64,000 nt of DNA from Silvimonas iriomotensis (GTDB lineage: Bacteria > Pseudomonadota > Gammaproteobacteria > Burkholderiales > Chitinibacteraceae). The notes beneath the pieces were generated by a model. That model worked only from the letters and a program-made list of their open reading frames with translations, made no database searches and had not been told where the DNA came from. Shown here piece by piece: positions 61,264 through 64,000 of the stretch (position 1 is the stretch's first letter; every line of letters begins with the position of its first letter). The DNA lies in assembly GCF_014645535.1 (NCBI RefSeq), contig NZ_BMLX01000001.1:1403020-1467019 (forward strand), given 5' to 3'. The position numbers and the translations under genes were made by a program.

Positions 61264-61372
61264 GCGACACTGTCAGAAGATTGATGCAGGGCAACAGTGA
61301 TCCCCCGTGAACCACGGTGCGGCACACACAGTGCGACCCGGAACAGCAATAACAAATCAAGGGAGAAACACC

Positions 61373-62683
61373 GTGAATGCCTGCATCCGCCCACGCCAGC
61401 GCGCAGTCGGTATGTTTGTCATCAGTCAGCTTGCCGCGCTCCTGGCGCTGATTTACGCGCCCGCACAGGCCGAAATCACGCTACTGCACCCCTCCAGCAC
61501 GCTCAAGACCGGCAGCCCGCTCTCGTTTACGCTGTTGCTGGACAACCCAGGCCAGCAAGACACCACCATCACCCTGCCCGCGACCTTGCACGCCATGGTC
61601 AGCAGCCCGGACTTTCCCGTCGTGCCGGTCGAGCTGCAACGCGCTGCCAACAGCCCGGATACCGTCACCCTGGCGCCAGGGGCTTACCGCAAGGTGGCCT
61701 ATGAAGCGGCACTGCCGGCCAATCTGCGCGGCACCATCCGGGTTCAACTCAATGGCTTTGATACCGCGCCCGTCCTGATCGCGCTGGGCGCGGCCCCGAC
61801 CGGCCAGCCTGCCACCGCAGACACTGGTGCGACCGCCACTACTGCGTCGGCAGCAGAAAGCGCCGCGCCGCATCAGTCTCCGCAAGATGACGGCGTGCCC
61901 GCGCCACCGGCCACCGTCGCAACGCCCGGTCAGCAGGCGACACCGCCCACTTTGCTGCGGGCAGCCGAAGCACGGCTATCGCCTTATGAACCCATGTACT
62001 TTGGCATTGGCAAAAATGGCGACGTGACGTCCAAGTTCCAGATCAGCTTTAAATACCGGCTGGGCTTGCCGGAGAACCCGGCCTCGCGCAGTTTTCTGGA
62101 CAACCTGTACTTCAGCTTCACCGAGCGATCCATGTGGAATCTCTCGGAAGACTCGCACCCGTTTGAAGACAGCAGCTATATGCCCAGCCTGTTCTACTAC
62201 GTGCCCGATACGGGCATCAAAGCAGACTGGTTCAGCCGGCTGGGCCTTGAAACCGGCGTGCGGCACGAATCCAATGGCAAGGCCGGGGACGACTCGCGCA
62301 GCATCAACTACGCCTTTGTGCGGCCCATCCTGCATTTTGGCGACCCGCTCAAGGGCGAGTGGGTGGTCGCGCCCAAGCTGTACTATTACCCGCCCGGCAG
62401 CGACAACGCCGATATGCGCAACTATCGCGGCTTTCTTGATCTGGATGTCATCTATGGCACGCAGGATGGCTGGCAACTGGCTACCACACTGCGTAAAGGC
62501 ACCCAGTCGGACTACGGCAGCGCGGAATTCCAGTTCACTTACCCCATGGCCCGGCTCTGGCCTGCGGTGGGCGGGTTCTTCTTTGCCGACTTCTTTACCG
62601 GCTATGGCGAGAACATGCTGGACTACAAATCGCACAGCAATGTCGTACGCTTTGGTTACAGCATTACGCGCCAGACCTGGTAG
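61373..62683 (+). CDS. pldA: Outer-membrane phospholipase A with N-terminal extension
   Basis: 436 residues from GTG 61373, which has GGGAG seven bases upstream and opens a signal peptide (LAALLALIYAPAQA). Residues 35-140 form a beta-rich immunoglobulin-like region, 140-190 an Ala/Thr/Pro linker, and 200-436 the OMPLA barrel. The barrel has H298 and S300 in RHESNGKAGDDSRSIN and N312 at the same spacing as the E. coli H142-S144-N156 triad. The enzyme hydrolyses outer-leaflet phospholipids. The long N-terminal region is absent from E. coli PldA. Confidence 0.92.
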   Translation: MNACIRPRQRAVGMFVISQLAALLALIYAPAQAEITLLHPSSTLKTGSPLSFTLLLDNPGQQDTTITLPATLHAMVSSPDFPVVPVELQRAANSPDTVTLAPGAYRKVAYEAALPANLRGTIRVQLNGFDTAPVLIALGAAPTGQPATADTGATATTASAAESAAPHQSPQDDGVPAPPATVATPGQQATPPTLLRAAEARLSPYEPMYFGIGKNGDVTSKFQISFKYRLGLPENPASRSFLDNLYFSFTERSMWNLSEDSHPFEDSSYMPSLFYYVPDTGIKADWFSRLGLETGVRHESNGKAGDDSRSINYAFVRPILHFGDPLKGEWVVAPKLYYYPPGSDNADMRNYRGFLDLDVIYGTQDGWQLATTLRKGTQSDYGSAEFQFTYPMARLWPAVGGFFFADFFTGYGENMLDYKSHSNVVRFGYSITRQTW

Positions 62684-62701
62684 CCGCCACGTTTTGCCCA
62701 T

Positions 62702-62733
62702 AAAAAATGCCGGCTTGCATGCCGGCATTTTTT
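62702..62733. terminator. Bidirectional intrinsic terminator
   Basis: AAAAAATGCCGGC (62702-62714) and GCCGGCATTTTTT (62721-62733) form a 13-bp stem between the convergent pldA and VOC genes. Confidence 0.95.
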
Positions 62734-62754
62734 CTTTGAAGCTGGCCGCATCAA

Positions 62755-63168
62755 TCAGCCGCGTTTTTCACAGTTGATCATCCAGGGGATGCCAAAACGG
62801 TCGGTCAGCATGGCAAAACGTTGCGCCCAGAATGTTTCCTGGATCGGCATATCAACCGCCACAGCACCGTCGGCCAGACCGGCATAAACCCGATCAGCCT
62901 CTTCCGGCGTATCCAGCAGCACAGACACGGCAAAACCTTGCGGCTTTTTGGCGTACACGGGCGGCGCGTCAGAACCCATCAAGATGCGGCCATTTGCTTC
63001 AAGGCGGGCGTGCACGATCTTCTCGCCCCATTCCGGCGGCGGTTCATTGCCCGGCGGCATATCGCCGTGCTTCATCATCATCAGGATCTTGCCGTTAAAC
63101 AATTTGGCGTAGAAATTGAATGCTTCTTCACAGGTACCGTCAAAATTCAGATAAGGCGTGAAATCCAT
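62755..63168 (-). CDS. VOC/PhnB-like metalloprotein-fold enzyme
   Basis: 137 residues from ATG 63168, with AAGGAG upstream. PhnB-type glyoxalase/bleomycin-resistance fold: MDFTPYLNFDGTCEEAFNFY (in part), a central MGSDAP, and a closing W-A-Q-R-FAMLTDRFGIPWMIN. The family includes DNA-binding-like 3-demethylubiquinone methyltransferase homologues; the reaction is unknown. It follows the YCII gene by 16 bases, and such pairing with YCII/DGPF proteins is common in proteobacteria. Confidence 0.9.
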   Translation of the reverse strand: MDFTPYLNFDGTCEEAFNFYAKLFNGKILMMMKHGDMPPGNEPPPEWGEKIVHARLEANGRILMGSDAPPVYAKKPQGFAVSVLLDTPEEADRVYAGLADGAVAVDMPIQETFWAQRFAMLTDRFGIPWMINCEKRG

Positions 63169-63184
63169 TACCGACTCCTTCCGT

Positions 63185-63607
63185 TCAGTGAGTAGCGCGC
63201 TCGCGCAGATTTGTTTCTTGCTTGCGTACAGCATCGGCCATTTCCGCGCCAAAATCTTCAGCCTCGAAAACCTGCCGTAACTCCAGTTGCACCTTGCCGC
63301 CAGCATCTATGGCGGGCCAGCGCTTGACCCATTCCAGCGCTTCTTCGCGTGATTTGACCTCAATCATCGTAAAGCCGGCAATCAGCTCTTTGGCCTCGGC
63401 AAATGGCCCATCTGTAACCACAGGCTTGCCATCGGCAAAACTGACGCGCATGCCTTTGGCGGAAGGCTGCAGCCCCACCCCATCCAGCATCACACCGGCC
63501 TGAATCATCTCTTCGTTGTATTTCATCATGGCGTTGATCAATTCCTGGCTGGGCATCACCCCGGCCTCGGTCGCCTGATCTGCTTTACGGATAATCATGA
63601 ATCGCAT
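63185..63607 (-). CDS. YCII-related (DGPF-domain) protein
   Basis: 140 residues from ATG 63607, with AAGGA eight bases upstream; an ATG two codons earlier is too close to that site. The family signature VTDGPFAEAKELIAGFTMIE lies near residue 67, with the opening MRFMIIRKAD. YCII-like domains have a conserved His-Asp pair and are found beside ECF sigma factors or VOC enzymes. Here the partner is the VOC gene downstream, and no sigma factor is adjacent. Function is unknown. Confidence 0.9.
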   Translation of the reverse strand: MRFMIIRKADQATEAGVMPSQELINAMMKYNEEMIQAGVMLDGVGLQPSAKGMRVSFADGKPVVTDGPFAEAKELIAGFTMIEVKSREEALEWVKRWPAIDAGGKVQLELRQVFEAEDFGAEMADAVRKQETNLRERATH

Positions 63608-63842
63608 TGTCATATTCCTTCTGTGCCTTGAAGAAAATCCAGCACGGCAGGCGCTGATGATTTGCGGCACTCAAGGGTACGACGAATCAGCCAACGAGAA
63701 ATCGACAATCAAAATCCGTAAAACTCCAGATAATTGATAAGCAATTGAATATAAAGGATTTTAAATGATCAATTTATCGGTCAAAGCGATTGAAATATCG
63801 ATGACCGGCAGCGCGGAACGCGCAATGCGGGGGTAAAAGCAA

Positions 63843-63872
63843 AACGCCCGTACAGGTATCTGTACGGGCGTT
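63843..63872 (-). terminator. Terminator of the ribosomal RNA operon
   Basis: AACGCCCGTACAG and CTGTACGGGCGTT form a 13-bp stem with a four-base loop. On the minus strand it is followed by TTTGCTTTT. Confidence 0.93.
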
Positions 63873-63882
63873 CTATATGGGT

Positions 63883-63998
63883 GTCTGGCAATGTCCTACT
63901 TTCACACGGGTAATCCGCACTATCATCGGCGCTAAGTCGTTTCACGGTCCTGTTCGGGATGGGAAGGCGTGGGGCCAACTCGCTATGGTCGCCAGACG
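63883..63998 (-). rRNA. rrf: 5S ribosomal RNA
   Basis: Read on the minus strand this is a complete 5S: 5' GTCTGGCGACCATAGCGAGT, then the CCCACGCCTTCCCATCCCGA block, CCGTGAAACGACTTAGCGCC, and the 3' GTAGGACATTGCCAGAC pairing with the 5' end. It lies at the right edge, so 23S and 16S should follow beyond the window. The ends are set by the complementary GTCTGGC/GCCAGAC. Confidence 0.96.
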
Positions 63999-64000
63999 TA

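Noticed and set aside
1..64000. CRISPR arrays, tRNA genes, prophage or transposase genes
   Set aside because: No direct-repeat/spacer arrays, cloverleaf sequences, integrase, capsid or transposase reading frames were seen.

Overview
The window is about 60% GC and looks like chromosomal DNA from a betaproteobacterium, most plausibly a Chromobacteriaceae-like member of the Neisseriales. This placement is inferred from gene content: rpoE-rseABC-mucD, an acyl-homoserine-lactone circuit with an RsaM-like gene, an assimilatory nas cluster under NasS/NasT, and NsrR-type sites at hmp. It was not tested by database search. Coding density is high and there is no prophage, CRISPR array, tRNA or autonomous transposase. 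The last ~115 bases are a 5S rRNA gene, so a ribosomal operon enters from the right on the minus strand.

Layout. 1-4453 (minus): envelope-stress operon rpoE-rseA-rseB-rseC-mucD plus a glutaredoxin-like gene. 4826-8167: nadB, a SYLF-domain protein, and a triosephosphate-isomerase-like gene lacking the catalytic glutamate. 8235-12580 (minus): an RND multidrug pump and its adaptor. 13156-15860: a cysteine-repeat secreted protein and a quorum-sensing locus (luxI, RsaM-like, divergent luxR). 16546-18249: DUF2946-copC-copD. 18268-22582 (minus): a 2-oxoglutarate dioxygenase, two MFS exporters and an SDR-fold protein without the YxxxK motif. 22760-25131: TPP riboswitch and thiM-thiE-thiD. 25267-35430: nitrate assimilation (nasT-nasS, narK-type transporter, nirB, nirD, nasA, cobA). 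A sigma-54 promoter, NtrC-like sites and a two-hairpin antitermination leader sit between nasS and the transporter.

35925-39360: a CLC chloride transporter co-transcribed with a MarR regulator, divergent from an HPP/CBS membrane protein, with a perfect palindrome between them. 39387-42087: nitric-oxide detoxification (hmp, nnrS) behind two NsrR-like sites. 42089-44237: lrgB/lrgA and a divergent LysR regulator. 44241-46193: an AsmA protein. 46474-55321: many small envelope or stress proteins (DUF3309, PRC-barrel, AbiTii, DUF1328, BON lipoprotein, a 25-residue membrane peptide, entericidin, CsbD) mixed with a CHASE3 histidine kinase, a NarL-type regulator, a receiver-only protein and a ferritin-like protein. 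55553-63607: a GAF-PAS-GGDEF protein, a glucoamylase-like enzyme, an HDOD protein, a DUF4239-like protein, outer-membrane phospholipase A and two small enzyme-fold proteins.

The most unusual elements are: (1) two related 0.43-0.52 kb palindromic elements with ~17-bp inverted ends, one wedged between nirB and nirD; (2) the NasT-type RNA leader; (3) a TPP riboswitch whose mutually exclusive pairings can be read down to the Shine-Dalgarno sequence; (4) two enzyme-fold proteins lacking catalytic residues (TIM and SDR); (5) the quorum-sensing locus with its lux box; and (6) an unannotated 25-residue membrane peptide.
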